A stretch of 64,000 nt of DNA from Novosphingobium kaempferiae (GCF_021227995.1 NZ_CP089301.1:682001-746000), one strand, 5' to 3'; shown: positions 26,742-35,917, counted from the stretch's first letter. The notes: generated by a model from the letters alone, not told the origin. A program made the numbers and translations.

Positions 26742-27890
26742 TTATATTTTCTCGCAGGCCATGTCGCCGTCACCCAGCAGGATGCGCGCCCTCTGGTATT
26801 CCTGTTCAAGTATCGCCAACGCCCGCGTCGCGCCTGCTTCGCCTCCCGCCGCCACTCCATAGAGCGTTGCGCGGCCGCCCATCACCCCGTCGGCGCCCAG
26901 CAGTGATGCCTTGAGAATATCGGCACCGCGCCGGACACCGCCTTCCACCAGCACCTGAACGTCCGCGCCCAATTCCGCGCGGGTCGCCTGCAGCAGTTCA
27001 AGGCCGGGGGCGGCTCCATCAAGTTGGCGGCCGCCATGGTTGCCCAGCACGACGCCATCAGCACCCATGTCAACGGCACGCCGCGCGTCAGCAGGGTGCC
27101 CGATCCCCTTGATCAGCATCCGCCCGTGCCAGAGCGCCCGCACATGCTCCAGTTCGCGCCAGGAAACGGTCGGTGCGATATTCTGCCGCAGCCAGCGGCT
27201 TGCCTCCAGCAGATCGGCGGAACCGGCGCCCAACCATTCGGCGATGTTGGGAAAGCCCGGCAGCCCCTTGCGGAAGACCTGCGCCATCCAGCGGGGGTGG
27301 CGCAGCGCATCCATCCGTGCGGCCAGCGTTGCCTGCCCCTCTGCCGCGTAGAGCCGCGCATTCCATTCCCGGTTGCCAAAGGTGTTGGCATCGATCGTCA
27401 CGACAAGGGTTCGCACACCAGCCGCTGCCACCCGGCCAAGCAGCCTTTCGACCAGCGCCATCTCGCTGAAGATGTAAAGCTGGAACCAGTGCTCCAGCCC
27501 TCGCACCTTTGCCACATCCTCCAGCAGCACATTGGAGACGGTGCTTTGCGTGAAAGGCACCCCGACCTTCGCAGCGGCACGCGCCAGCGCTAAGTCGGCT
27601 CCGTGCCAGTAAAGGCCGTTGAGCCCGGTGGGTGCTATAACGTAGGGAAACCGGCACTCGCCCGAAGGCGCGTCACCCTCTGCAAGACGCGGTCGGAACC
27701 GCAAGCGGTCGAAAGCCTGACGATTGGCGGCAAGCGCGATCTCGTCTTCGGCCCCGCCTTCAAGATATTCCGCCGCCAGCGCAGGCAATCGATGCAGCGC
27801 CATGGCGCGCAATTCGGCGATCGACAGCGCCCGCTGCGGATCACCGCGAAGGCGATACCGGCGCGAGGGCAGAAGCGGCGCGCCTAGCAC
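26742..27890 (-). CDS. FMN-dependent alpha-hydroxy-acid dehydrogenase
   Basis: A 382-residue TIM-barrel flavoenzyme of the lactate/mandelate dehydrogenase family. It shows FRPRLAEG near the N-terminus, TVSNVLLEDVAKV, VVTIDANTFGNREWN and LIKGIGHPADARRAVDMGADGVVLGNHGGRQLDGAAP (the catalytic His/Arg block; the family usually has SNHGGRQ, here GNHGGRQ). It oxidises a 2-hydroxy acid to a 2-oxo acid. Mandelate- or indole-lactate-like substrates fit the context, but specificity is not readable. It is divergent from iacR, with a TTGA-N4-TCAA operator between them. Confidence 0.87.
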   Translation of the reverse strand: MLGAPLLPSRRYRLRGDPQRALSIAELRAMALHRLPALAAEYLEGGAEDEIALAANRQAFDRLRFRPRLAEGDAPSGECRFPYVIAPTGLNGLYWHGADLALARAAAKVGVPFTQSTVSNVLLEDVAKVRGLEHWFQLYIFSEMALVERLLGRVAAAGVRTLVVTIDANTFGNREWNARLYAAEGQATLAARMDALRHPRWMAQVFRKGLPGFPNIAEWLGAGSADLLEASRWLRQNIAPTVSWRELEHVRALWHGRMLIKGIGHPADARRAVDMGADGVVLGNHGGRQLDGAAPGLELLQATRAELGADVQVLVEGGVRRGADILKASLLGADGVMGGRATLYGVAAGGEAGATRALAILEQEYQRARILLGDGDMACEKI

Positions 27891-28058
27891 CGATGATGCC
27901 CGGATTTGGATGATCGGCCCGCCCGAATTTTCAACTCGTCCTCGCTTACCTGAAGATTCGCCGACCGGCCCGGCGTCGCCTGAATGGGCGCGAAACCCAA
28001 GGAAATCGCACAGGTTTGCAGAAGCCTACCCTGTTCTGGTATGGCTGCCGCATAATAA

Positions 28059-28070
28059 TTGATATTTCAA
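28059..28070. promoter_or_regulatory. TTGA-N4-TCAA palindrome in the iacR / hydroxyacid dehydrogenase divergent region
   Basis: TTGATATTTCAA followed by GTGAGA, 63 bp upstream of the iacR start. Its position between divergent genes fits autoregulation by the MarR protein (inference). Confidence 0.65.
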
Positions 28071-28132
28071 GTGAGATATGCCGGGCATTCACTCAGGCAC
28101 GGCGATCGGATACTCGGAGAAAGACAGTAAAA

Positions 28133-28654
28133 ATGAAGGACGTGGAGCAGGAGCCTATGGTCACCAAGGCAACAAAGGCAAAGCGACGCAGCGCGACCCC
28201 GCCCGATCCGAATTCGGACGGCAGCGAATTCGACGCGCGCGAATGGCCGTTCTTCTGGCTGACTCATGCTACCGGCCTCTACCTCAGCAGGCTTGAGCGC
28301 GGGCTCAAGAAGGTCGGCCTCGACATCGGCCGCTGGCGCGTGCTGATGTGCGTGCAGCCCGGTCAGGCACTGAGCGTGAGCGAGATTTCCGAACTGGCCA
28401 TCGTCAAGTTGCCAACCATGATGAAGCTTATCCAGCGCATGGAGGCAGAGGGCCTTGTTTCGTGCGAGGCGCGCGCCACCGACGGGCGCGTCACCGACGT
28501 TTCGCTGACCAAGGACGGTCTGGCCGCCCGCACCCGCGCCTGGCAGACGGCGGGCAAGATCTTCTCGCGCGTGTTCACGGGGGATGAAGGCATGGACTTC
28601 GACGCTCTGAACCGTCAGCTGCGTCAGGTGGTGGTACGCCTCGAAGACGATTGA
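28133..28654 (+). CDS. iacR: MarR-family regulator, probable IacR
   Basis: A 173-residue MarR-type repressor. The winged helix is LSVSEISELAIVKLPTMMKLIQRMEAEGLVSCEARATDGRVTDVSLTKDG. The N-terminal ~35 residues (lysine/proline-rich, KATKAKRRSATPPDPNSDGS) precede the dimerisation helices. In several bacteria the iac operon is repressed by a MarR protein, IacR, released by indole-3-acetate. ATG 28133 follows GGAGAAAG; ATG 28157 is the alternative. It lies about 4.6 kb from the iac operon, beyond other catabolic genes. Confidence 0.75.
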   Translation: MKDVEQEPMVTKATKAKRRSATPPDPNSDGSEFDAREWPFFWLTHATGLYLSRLERGLKKVGLDIGRWRVLMCVQPGQALSVSEISELAIVKLPTMMKLIQRMEAEGLVSCEARATDGRVTDVSLTKDGLAARTRAWQTAGKIFSRVFTGDEGMDFDALNRQLRQVVVRLEDD

Positions 28655-28754
28655 GCCGCATTTTGCTGCACCTCGCGCACGGTGTTGCGCGAAGCGGATA
28701 GCACATGGCGGCGCGCCTGCACACAATGCCCTCCATCACATCAAGGAGAGCATC

Positions 28755-29837
28755 ATGCGTATCGCAGTACTGGGCGGAGGACACGGCTCTTACGCCGCCG
28801 CGGCGGAAATGAGCGAGAGGGGTCACGAGGTCTGGTTCTGGCGCCGCGATGCGGGTGCCTTCGCCGCCATCGAAGCGCAGGGCGGCATCGAAGTGCGCGA
28901 TCATGCGGGAACGCGCACCTTGCCGATCGCCCACCTCACCTCGTCCCTGGAAGAGGCTCTGGCGGCAGCCGAACTGGTCGTGATCCCGCTGCCTGCCACC
29001 GCGCATGAAGATCTTGCCAGGGCCTGCGCCCCGCACTGGCGCGATGGGCAGGTGGTGTTCCTGCCGCCCGGCACACTGGGTTCGCTGATCTTCGTGGAGG
29101 CCGCCCGCGCCGCCGGAAACGAGGCCCGCGTTCGCTTCGCCGAAACCGGCACCCTGCCCTACCTGGTGCGCAAGCACGGCCCCGCCAGCATCGTCGTCAG
29201 CGTCTATGCCACGCGCCTGCCGACCGGCGTGTTCCCCGCGCGCGATGCGGACGAGGTGATCGCGCTACTGCAGCAGGCCTACCCCTCCGTCGAGCCTGCC
29301 GGTGACGTGCTTTCCGGCGCGCTCATGAATGCCGGGCCGATCATCCACCCTCCGCTGATCATGATGAACGCTGGGCCGCTTGAGCATTTCGACGCATGGG
29401 ACATCCACAACGAAGGCACCCAGCCGTCGATCCGCGCGGTCACCAATGCGCTGGATGCCGAGCGCATCGCAGTGCGCGAGCATCTTGGGTATGCCGCTCC
29501 GCATTTCCCGCTGGCCGACCACTACAGCCCGGATGGCGATGAGTGGATGTACGGCAATGCCGCGCATGAAAAGCTGACCGACAGCGGCGACTGGCGCGAG
29601 AAGATCAACCTGCAGACCCACCGCTACATGCGCGAAGACACCGCGATCGGGCTTTCCCTGTTCACCTCTATCGCACGCTGGGCGGGCAAGCCGATGCCAG
29701 TGGGCGAAGGACTGCTGGCGCTGGCCTCCGCGATCACCGGGGAAGACCTCTATGCCGCGGGGCGCACGCTGGAACGTCTGGGCCTTGCGGACTGCGATCG
29801 GGCAACCTTGCAGGAACGTCTCCATGACGGGTTCTGA
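28755..29837 (+). CDS. Octopine/opine-dehydrogenase-family protein
   Basis: A 360-residue enzyme with an N-terminal Rossmann domain (MRIAVLGGGHGSYAAAAEMSERGHEVWFWRR). The C-terminal opine-dehydrogenase domain carries LMNAGPIIHPPLIMMNAG and the catalytic-type His in DAWDIHNEGTQPS. The family reversibly joins amino acids and 2-oxo acids into opines using NAD(P)H. It opens a three-gene operon with tight overlaps. AGGAGAG lies just upstream of ATG 28755. The direction and substrate are unknown. Opine breakdown would be notable in a plant-associated bacterium (inference). Confidence 0.83.
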   Translation: MRIAVLGGGHGSYAAAAEMSERGHEVWFWRRDAGAFAAIEAQGGIEVRDHAGTRTLPIAHLTSSLEEALAAAELVVIPLPATAHEDLARACAPHWRDGQVVFLPPGTLGSLIFVEAARAAGNEARVRFAETGTLPYLVRKHGPASIVVSVYATRLPTGVFPARDADEVIALLQQAYPSVEPAGDVLSGALMNAGPIIHPPLIMMNAGPLEHFDAWDIHNEGTQPSIRAVTNALDAERIAVREHLGYAAPHFPLADHYSPDGDEWMYGNAAHEKLTDSGDWREKINLQTHRYMREDTAIGLSLFTSIARWAGKPMPVGEGLLALASAITGEDLYAAGRTLERLGLADCDRATLQERLHDGF

Positions 29838-30819
29838 CGCGGTGATCGGCGTGGTCGGAGCGGGGCGCATGGGCCGGGGCATCGCCACCGCCTTTGCCCT
29901 GGCCGGACATCAGGTGCGCCTGCTCGACTTGCGCCAGCGCAGTGCGCAAGACTTTGCGCACCTTGCCGCCGCCGCTCGCCTCGACGTGGAACGCGACGTG
30001 GCTTTCCTTGCGGAAGCGGGCTTGCTTGACGCCGCAACCATGGCACGCGTGCTGGACGACTTGCTTGTCGCTCCGGCCGCAGAGGCGTCCGCGCTTCTGG
30101 CTGGCTGCGATCTTGTTTTCGAAGCCGTGCCCGAAACCATCCCGGCCAAGCAGGAAGCCTTCGCCGCGATCGGGGAGGCCGTGCGCGCCGATGCCCTTGT
30201 CGCATCGACGACGTCCACCATCGATGCCAATACGCTGGCAGAGATGTTGCCGGGGCCGCAGCGCTTCATGAACGCGCACTGGCTGAACCCGGCGCATCTT
30301 GTGCCTCTGATCGAGGTCAGCCCCGCGAACGTCACCGATCCCGCGCAAGTGGAGGCGCTGTGCGCGATCCTGCGCGGCATCGGCAAAGTACCCGTTGTGT
30401 GCCGTTCGTCACCCGGCTACATCGTGCCACGCATCCAGGCGCTGGCCATGAACGAAGCGGCGCGACTGGTAGAGGAAGGCGTGGCGAGTGCGGAGGATGT
30501 CGATACCGCCATCCGCGTCGGCTTCGGGTTCCGCTTCGCCGTGCTCGGCCTGCTGGAATTCATCGACTGGGGCGGCGGCGACATCCTGTTCCATGCCAGC
30601 CGCTACCTTTCCGGCACGCTTGACCCGCAGCGCTTCGCCGCGCCCGAAGTGGTCGAACGCAACATGGCGCAAGGGCACAACGGCGTGCGCGACGGCAAGG
30701 GCTTCTATGACTATCAGGACATGGATCTTGCCGCCTATCGTGCCGGACGGCTGAGCGAATTCGTCGCCATGCTTCGCCACCGCGACATGATGCCTGCGAT
30801 CCGGGGAGCGGTGCAATGA
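29824..30819 (+). CDS. 3-hydroxyacyl-CoA-dehydrogenase-like oxidoreductase
   Basis: A 331-residue NAD-dependent dehydrogenase: IGVVGAGRMGRGIATAFALAGHQVRLLD at the start, LVFEAVPETIPAKQEAF, and the catalytic His/Glu region ... FMNAHWLNPAHLVPLIEV. The C-terminal domain has VVCRSSPGYIVPRIQALAMNEAARLVEEGVAS. Related enzymes include L-gulonate and carnitine 3-dehydrogenases, so the substrate need not be a CoA ester. ATG 29824 overlaps the upstream gene by 14 bp, so translation is coupled. Confidence 0.85.
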   Translation: MTGSDAVIGVVGAGRMGRGIATAFALAGHQVRLLDLRQRSAQDFAHLAAAARLDVERDVAFLAEAGLLDAATMARVLDDLLVAPAAEASALLAGCDLVFEAVPETIPAKQEAFAAIGEAVRADALVASTTSTIDANTLAEMLPGPQRFMNAHWLNPAHLVPLIEVSPANVTDPAQVEALCAILRGIGKVPVVCRSSPGYIVPRIQALAMNEAARLVEEGVASAEDVDTAIRVGFGFRFAVLGLLEFIDWGGGDILFHASRYLSGTLDPQRFAAPEVVERNMAQGHNGVRDGKGFYDYQDMDLAAYRAGRLSEFVAMLRHRDMMPAIRGAVQ

Positions 30820-31934
30820 AGGCGCGGGCATCGCTGCTGGCCGTCGCACTGGTGCTGGCGGGCGGTCTCGCGAGGGGCGGAAGCGCACTTGCCGACGCAC
30901 CGGCGCCTACTGCCGGGCGACTGGAAGTTGTGCGGCAGCTGGACGGGTTCAGCCTGATCGGGGTCGCCGTCACCCCGGCGGGGCGCATCTTCGCCAGCGC
31001 TCCCGCCGCGACCAGTGGCGACAAGGTGATCGAGATCGATCCCCGCACCGGCGCAATCACCCCCTTTCCCGCCGCCGGCTGGCAGGTATCGGGGCAAGAC
31101 ACCCGGCACTGCTGGTTCGCGCCGCAAGCGCTGTGGGTGGACGATGCCGGCGCCCTGTGGGTGCTGGATTCAGGCCGCCCGACCCTCCCCTCGCCCGCGC
31201 CGACCGGTCCGGCGAAGCTTGTCAAATTCGACCTGGCGGGCAACCGGGTGGAACGCACATACGATTTCGAAGGTGCGGTTGATGCCGGGGATTCGCTCAA
31301 CGATCTCAGGATCGATAACCGGCGCGGGCTGGCCTACCTTACCAACATCGACCGCGAAGGCAGCCTTGTGGTGCTTGACCTAAAGACCGGCGAGGCACGG
31401 CAGGTGCTGATAGCAGACCGCTCTACCCGCGCAGACCCGGCAGAACACCTGCACATCGGCGGCAAGGTCGGCCTGCTGCGCAGCGGCAAGCCGCCGCTAG
31501 TCCATGCGGACGGCATAGAAATGTCGCCCGATGGCCAGTGGGTCTACTATCGCACGCTGACCGACCACAACTACTGGCGCGTGCCCGCCGCCGCACTGGC
31601 GGATGCAGCGCTGCCCGCCGCGAAGCTCGCTGCCAGTGTGGTGTTCCTTGGCAAAGGCCCGATCACGGGCGGGATCATCATGACACCCGAGGGCACGCTC
31701 TATGGCGGCGATCTGGAACATGGCGGCATCGTCGGCCTGCGCTTCACCGGCAGGACGCTGGCATCGCATGTGGTGCCGCAAACGGAAGCGATCGCCTGGG
31801 GGGACGGATTCTCCGTGGCGGGCGGATACCTCTACATCGCCGATGCGCGTCTGTCGGAAAAGGTCTTCGCCAATTCGCTGCCGAAACGCGGGGTCGCTAC
31901 CATCTACCGGATCAGGCTGACCGATCTGAAGTAA
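30816..31934 (+). CDS. Exported MRJP/yellow-family beta-propeller protein
   Basis: A 372-residue protein with a signal peptide (MKARASLLAVALVLAGGLAR, cleavage near ALA-DAP). A six-bladed propeller of the major-royal-jelly-protein-related type follows: WFAPQALWVDDAGALWVLDSG, LNDLRIDNRRGLAYLTN, VHADGIEMSPDGQWVYYRTL, GGIIMTPEGTLYGGDLEHGGI. Relatives include lactonases and dopachrome-tautomerase-like proteins. It would act in the periplasm. ATG 30816 overlaps the upstream stop by 4 bp. Function unknown; a lactone or indole-quinone substrate would fit the catabolic setting (inference). Confidence 0.8.
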   Translation: MKARASLLAVALVLAGGLARGGSALADAPAPTAGRLEVVRQLDGFSLIGVAVTPAGRIFASAPAATSGDKVIEIDPRTGAITPFPAAGWQVSGQDTRHCWFAPQALWVDDAGALWVLDSGRPTLPSPAPTGPAKLVKFDLAGNRVERTYDFEGAVDAGDSLNDLRIDNRRGLAYLTNIDREGSLVVLDLKTGEARQVLIADRSTRADPAEHLHIGGKVGLLRSGKPPLVHADGIEMSPDGQWVYYRTLTDHNYWRVPAAALADAALPAAKLAASVVFLGKGPITGGIIMTPEGTLYGGDLEHGGIVGLRFTGRTLASHVVPQTEAIAWGDGFSVAGGYLYIADARLSEKVFANSLPKRGVATIYRIRLTDLK

Positions 31935-31959
31935 CGCGCAGCGTCAATTTTTCCCTCTG

Positions 31960-31996
31960 TCGGCCCGGCCTTCCTCCACGAAAAAAGCCGGGCCGA
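31960..31996. terminator. Probable bidirectional terminator hairpin
   Basis: A perfect 10-bp inverted repeat, TCGGCCCGGC at 31960-31969 and its complement at 31987-31996, lies between convergent genes. No good T-run follows the stem on either strand, so termination is inferred from position and stem strength only. Confidence 0.5.
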
Positions 31997-32003
31997 TCTG
32001 CAT

Positions 32004-33290
32004 TCAGCCTGCCACCGCTGCGGCGTAGGGCCTGCGCCCCGCACTCAGCAGCGCGATCGCCAGGATCGATGCCAGCACCACGATCGTCACTACCGACTGG
32101 CCCACGCCGGAGAAGACCTTGTCGTTCAGCAGGCCAACCACGGCAGAGCCCATCGCCAGTCCCACGAAGCTGTTGAAGAACAGGAAGATGCCCGAAACCC
32201 GCGATCGCATGGAAGGGGGCGGCACTACCTGCATCACGGCGGTGGAAGGGGCCATCGGGGTCGATACGAAGAACAGCGCGCAGCCCAGAAGCACCGTCGC
32301 CACGTTGCCCGAAGTCGTGAACGGCAGCGCCGCGACCGAAGCAATGGCACCCACTGAGCCAACGATGCCGGTAACAAACGGCGCATCGCGCCGCCCGGCA
32401 ATCGTAAGCCGGTCCATGAACCAGCCGCTGGCGAAGACGCCGGCTGCGCCCGCCGTCAGTGCAGCCACGCCCAGTCTGAGGCCGCACTCCGCAGCCGTCA
32501 TGCCGAAGGTGCGCATCAGATAGGCCGGGGACCAGCCAAGGACCGCATAAAGCGACGTCGCCATCAGCGAAAAGCCCAGCATGTGCGGCACGAAGATCGC
32601 CCGCCTGCTCCACAGGAACCGGAACACCGCCGGGGTGGAAGGCACGTCCTTTCCGCGCACTTCGCCCGTGGCGCTGCGCGGTTCTCGTACCAGCAGGGCG
32701 ATGATCGCGGCAAGCACAACGCCCGGCAGGCCGACGATCACGAAGACCAGTTGCCACGACGCCATCGGCTGCCCCAACACTTCCATCCCCTGCAGCGAAG
32801 CGACCATGCCGATCACGCTGCCGCCGACCAGGAACGCGATCCCCGCACCCAGAAACGATCCCATGGAATAGACGCCAACCGCGCGCCCCAGTTTCTCACG
32901 CGGGAACAGGTCGCTGATCAGCGAATACGTTGCCGGAGACAGCGCGGCCTCCCCTGCCCCGACACCAAGGCGCGCCGCGAACAGGTGCCCGAAACTGCGC
33001 GCAAACCCACAGGCCATCGTCGCAACGCTCCAGAAGGCGACGCCGGCAACAATAATCAGCGGACGCGGATAGCGGTCCGCAAGGCTGGCGATGGGTATGC
33101 CCATCGTCGCGTAGAACAACGAGAACGCCAACCCCTGAAGCAGCCCGAACTGCGTATCGCTAAGCGAGAGGTCGGCCTTGATCGGCTCGATCAGCAGCGC
33201 AAGGATCTGCCTGTCGATGAAAGAGAACACGTAGGCGATCATGCATAGCGCCACGACCAGCCAGGCGCGCCGATGCTGTTGCTGAGCCAC
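32004..33290 (-). CDS. MFS transporter (spinster-like)
   Basis: A 428-residue transporter with twelve predicted helices. It starts AWLVVALCMIAYVFSFIDRQILALLIEPIKADLSLSDTQFGLLQG and has GIPIASLADRYPRPLIIVAGV as its loop 2-3 motif. This spinster-like MFS subgroup is common in sphingomonads, where it probably moves catabolic substrates. A TTGA-N4-TCAA operator lies 58 bp upstream of its start, linking it to the iac-region regulon (inference). Confidence 0.87.
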   Translation of the reverse strand: MAQQQHRRAWLVVALCMIAYVFSFIDRQILALLIEPIKADLSLSDTQFGLLQGLAFSLFYATMGIPIASLADRYPRPLIIVAGVAFWSVATMACGFARSFGHLFAARLGVGAGEAALSPATYSLISDLFPREKLGRAVGVYSMGSFLGAGIAFLVGGSVIGMVASLQGMEVLGQPMASWQLVFVIVGLPGVVLAAIIALLVREPRSATGEVRGKDVPSTPAVFRFLWSRRAIFVPHMLGFSLMATSLYAVLGWSPAYLMRTFGMTAAECGLRLGVAALTAGAAGVFASGWFMDRLTIAGRRDAPFVTGIVGSVGAIASVAALPFTTSGNVATVLLGCALFFVSTPMAPSTAVMQVVPPPSMRSRVSGIFLFFNSFVGLAMGSAVVGLLNDKVFSGVGQSVVTIVVLASILAIALLSAGRRPYAAAVAG

Positions 33291-33347
33291 TTTACCCCCC
33301 GAAGGTGCTTATATGTTTGGTTGTGGCCGCATGCTGCTTCGTCTCAA

Positions 33348-33359
33348 TTGATATTTCAA
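33348..33359. promoter_or_regulatory. TTGA-N4-TCAA palindrome upstream of the MFS gene
   Basis: TTGATATTTCAA, with the same right extension AAGT as the other copies, sits 58 bp before the MFS start in the gap between it and the PanE-like gene. It is identical over 14 bases (TTGATATTTCAAGT) to the site at 28059. Confidence 0.65.
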
Positions 33360-33386
33360 GTAAAATTGTGCGTGCCCGAAATCATC

Positions 33387-34292
33387 TTACCCGCCGGTCA
33401 ACAGGACCAGATCGGTCAGCGTCCGATTGACCGGCGCGGCCATTCCCAACCGCTGGGCACAGGCGGCCACGGCGCCGTTGATCGCCTCTATTTCCGTGCG
33501 CCTGCCCGCCCGGCGATCCTGCGCCATGGAGGGGCGGTGCCCGCCCTGAAGCGCGAACGCCGCATCCACGCGCGCGCGTACCGAACCCAGGTCAAAGGGC
33601 ACTCCAGCGGCTTTGGCGACGGCGGCCACTTCGTCCAGCACCGAACCGACGATCCGCCGTCCAGGCTCATTGTCGAGATCGCGCACGCAGGCATCGGCGA
33701 GTGTTGCCAGCGCATTGAAGCCGGCGTTGAACGCCACCTTTTCCCACACGGCAGTCCGGATATCCGCCTGCTGTGATACCGCAAAGCCCGCCCTTTCAAG
33801 CCACGCCGCAACACGCCCGCAGGGACGGGCCGACGATGCCGGATCGCCCATGCCCAGTTTGACCACGCCCGAGCCGTCGCTATGGGCGATGCCATTTCGC
33901 AAGTCCGCCGCCACGTCGGTAACGCCGATGACGAGCCGTTCGGCGGGCACAAGCCCGTCCAGTTGCCCCGCCGCATCCAGCCCGTTCGCCAGCACGGCCA
34001 CGATGCCGTCGGGCGCAAGGGCATGGCACGCCTGCGTCAGAGCCGGACGCAGGGCGGCGAACTTGGTGAACAGGACGATCAGATCCTGTCCGGAACCCAG
34101 CGTTGCGGGCGCCACGCAAAGGGTGTCGCTGCACAGCGCCTGCCCTGCGACACTTGCCCGCAGGCCATCGGCGGCAATCTGCGCGATCCGCACCGGATCG
34201 ACATCGACCAGCGTGACGGCCAGCCCGCCAGCCGCCATGCGCGCGGCGAACAGCGCGCCCATTGCGCCTGCTCCAACGACTGCAATCTTCAT
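33387..34292 (-). CDS. Ketopantoate-reductase-family oxidoreductase (second copy)
   Basis: A 301-residue PanE-like reductase: MKIAVVGAGAMGALFAARMAAGG Rossmann start, LIVLFTKFAAL, and VWEKVAFNAGFNALATLADACV with the conserved Lys. The tail RPSMAQDRRAGRRTEIEAINGAV is the family substrate-binding region. ATG 34292 was chosen because the Rossmann strand begins there; the longer frame starts inside the operator region. A TTGA-N4-TCAA site lies 21 bp upstream. As part of this regulon it is more likely catabolic than pantothenate-related (inference). Confidence 0.83.
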   Translation of the reverse strand: MKIAVVGAGAMGALFAARMAAGGLAVTLVDVDPVRIAQIAADGLRASVAGQALCSDTLCVAPATLGSGQDLIVLFTKFAALRPALTQACHALAPDGIVAVLANGLDAAGQLDGLVPAERLVIGVTDVAADLRNGIAHSDGSGVVKLGMGDPASSARPCGRVAAWLERAGFAVSQQADIRTAVWEKVAFNAGFNALATLADACVRDLDNEPGRRIVGSVLDEVAAVAKAAGVPFDLGSVRARVDAAFALQGGHRPSMAQDRRAGRRTEIEAINGAVAACAQRLGMAAPVNRTLTDLVLLTGG

Positions 34293-34313
34293 GCGCGCCC
34301 CACACGATTTTAG

Positions 34314-34325
34314 TTGAAGTTTCAA
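34314..34325. promoter_or_regulatory. TTGA-N4-TCAA palindrome upstream of the PanE-like gene
   Basis: TTGAAGTTTCAA followed by GT, 21 bp before the start at 34292. Same half-sites and right extension as the other copies. Confidence 0.62.
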
Positions 34326-34363
34326 GTTACATCGCATGGCAGCCACCGCATGTTAAGCCATTT

Positions 34364-35917
34364 CTACAACCTCCCCGCCGCGACCTCGCGGTCGATGTGC
34401 TGCGCCTGCCGCAAGGCCAGCGCCACGATCGTCAGCGTGGGATTGCAGCCGCCGGCCGTCGGGAACAGGCTGCCGTCGGCGATGTAGAGATTGGCGACAT
34501 CGTGGGTGCGGCCGAACGGTGAACACACGCTTGCCCTGGGGTCATCGCCCATGCGCGCAGTGCCCATGTTGTGGGTGGCGGGGATGTAATCGCCCATCTC
34601 GATCACGTTCTCCGCTCCCAGCGCCTCGTAGATGCGCCGCCCGGCCTTCCAGGCATATTCCTTCATCGCGATCGTGTTGGGATGGTCCTCGTAATGGATC
34701 ACCGGCACCGGCAGGCCATAGCCGTCGCGCTCGGTGGGGTGCAGGGTGATGCGGTTGGACAGTTGCGGCGGATCCTCCCCCGTCAGCAGCATCCCGGCAA
34801 GCTGGTCATACTTGTCGAGCACTTCGGTCAGATCGCGCCCCCAGCCGCCGGTGATCATGTTCTTCGCCAGGATTTCAGGCGTGAAGGGCACTGTCGAAAT
34901 CAGGAAGCCGCCCGCAAAGCCGCGCTCCGGCCGGTGGCCGCGCTCGTCCCGGACCACGCCCGCAAGATGCGTCTGGCGGTGGAAGTGAACCTTGCCGGGC
35001 ATCACGCCCATGACCTGAATCGTGAAATGGCGCATGTAGTTGCGCCCCACCAGCCCGCTGGAATTGGCCAGTCCCTGCGGATGCCGGTCGCTGGAGTTGT
35101 TGAGCAGCAGGCGCGTGGTTTCCACCACGTTGCCCGCCACCGCCACCGCCCGCGCCTTTTGCGTCACCCGCTTGCCCTGATGCAGATACGTGACGCCCGA
35201 AACGCGTCCATCCGGCCCCAGTTCGATACCCGTCACCATGCATTCGGGGCGCAGTTCGAAGCGGCCTGTCTCCTCCGCCTTCGGGATTTCCGTATAGAGC
35301 GTGGACCACTTCGCGCCGACCGCGCAACCCGACGTGCAGAAGCCCAACTGATGGCACGAAGGGCGATCGTCCCGCTCGATCGAATTGATCGCCATGTTGT
35401 GGGTGTCGATGTCGGTATAGCCGCACTTGCGCGCGCCCGCTTCCAGCACCTTGAAGTTGTTACCCGGCGGCAGGAACGGCATGCCCTGCCGCCCGGTCAC
35501 CCCCAAGCGCACCTCGGCCTTGTCGTACCACGGCGCGATTTCCTCGGGCGTCACCGGCCAGTCCACCAGCGTGGTATCCGGCAGCGCGCCGTACGTAGTC
35601 CGCGCCCGCATTTCATGCGGTTCGAAGCGCGGGCAGGCCCCGGTCCAGTGCATGGTCGTGCCGCCCACCGTCTTGCAGCCCCATACCGGAAAGTTGGGGT
35701 CCGGCTTGCCGGTCGCCATGCGCCTGTCAAGCCAGGTGAGCTTGCCGAACATCGCGGCCTCGTCGTTGACGATGTCCGACATTTCAAGCCGCCGCCCGGC
35801 CTCAAGGCACACCACCTTATGCCCCTTTTGCGCCAGTTCGTTGCCCAGAACGCCGCCACCCGCACCCGAACCGATGACGACGAAGACCGAACTGTCATCC
35901 AGCGAGAAATGCGTCAT
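34364..35917 (-). CDS. GMC-family oxidoreductase, gluconate-2-dehydrogenase-like large subunit
   Basis: A 517-residue FAD enzyme. The dinucleotide motif is VFVVIGSGAGGGVLGNELAQKGHKVVCLEAG; VGGTTMHWTGACPRF is the second FAD contact. The C-terminal catalytic region is DYIPATHNMGTARMGDDP (His) and ADGSLFPTAGGCNPTLTIVALALR. It is followed by no cytochrome subunit, but its stop/start overlap (ATGA) with the upstream subunit-3 gene marks a two-subunit complex. The product carries no own signal and could be exported with the Tat-signal subunit. It would oxidise an alcohol or sugar acid. Confidence 0.88.
   Translation of the reverse strand: MTHFSLDDSSVFVVIGSGAGGGVLGNELAQKGHKVVCLEAGRRLEMSDIVNDEAAMFGKLTWLDRRMATGKPDPNFPVWGCKTVGGTTMHWTGACPRFEPHEMRARTTYGALPDTTLVDWPVTPEEIAPWYDKAEVRLGVTGRQGMPFLPPGNNFKVLEAGARKCGYTDIDTHNMAINSIERDDRPSCHQLGFCTSGCAVGAKWSTLYTEIPKAEETGRFELRPECMVTGIELGPDGRVSGVTYLHQGKRVTQKARAVAVAGNVVETTRLLLNNSSDRHPQGLANSSGLVGRNYMRHFTIQVMGVMPGKVHFHRQTHLAGVVRDERGHRPERGFAGGFLISTVPFTPEILAKNMITGGWGRDLTEVLDKYDQLAGMLLTGEDPPQLSNRITLHPTERDGYGLPVPVIHYEDHPNTIAMKEYAWKAGRRIYEALGAENVIEMGDYIPATHNMGTARMGDDPRASVCSPFGRTHDVANLYIADGSLFPTAGGCNPTLTIVALALRQAQHIDREVAAGRL

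Noticed and set aside
26721..26745. Possible sixth operator before the MFS-aldolase-AraC operon
   Set aside because: Only one half (ATTGACATT on the minus strand) matches the shared palindrome; the second half is lost, so it is mentioned but not listed as a site.
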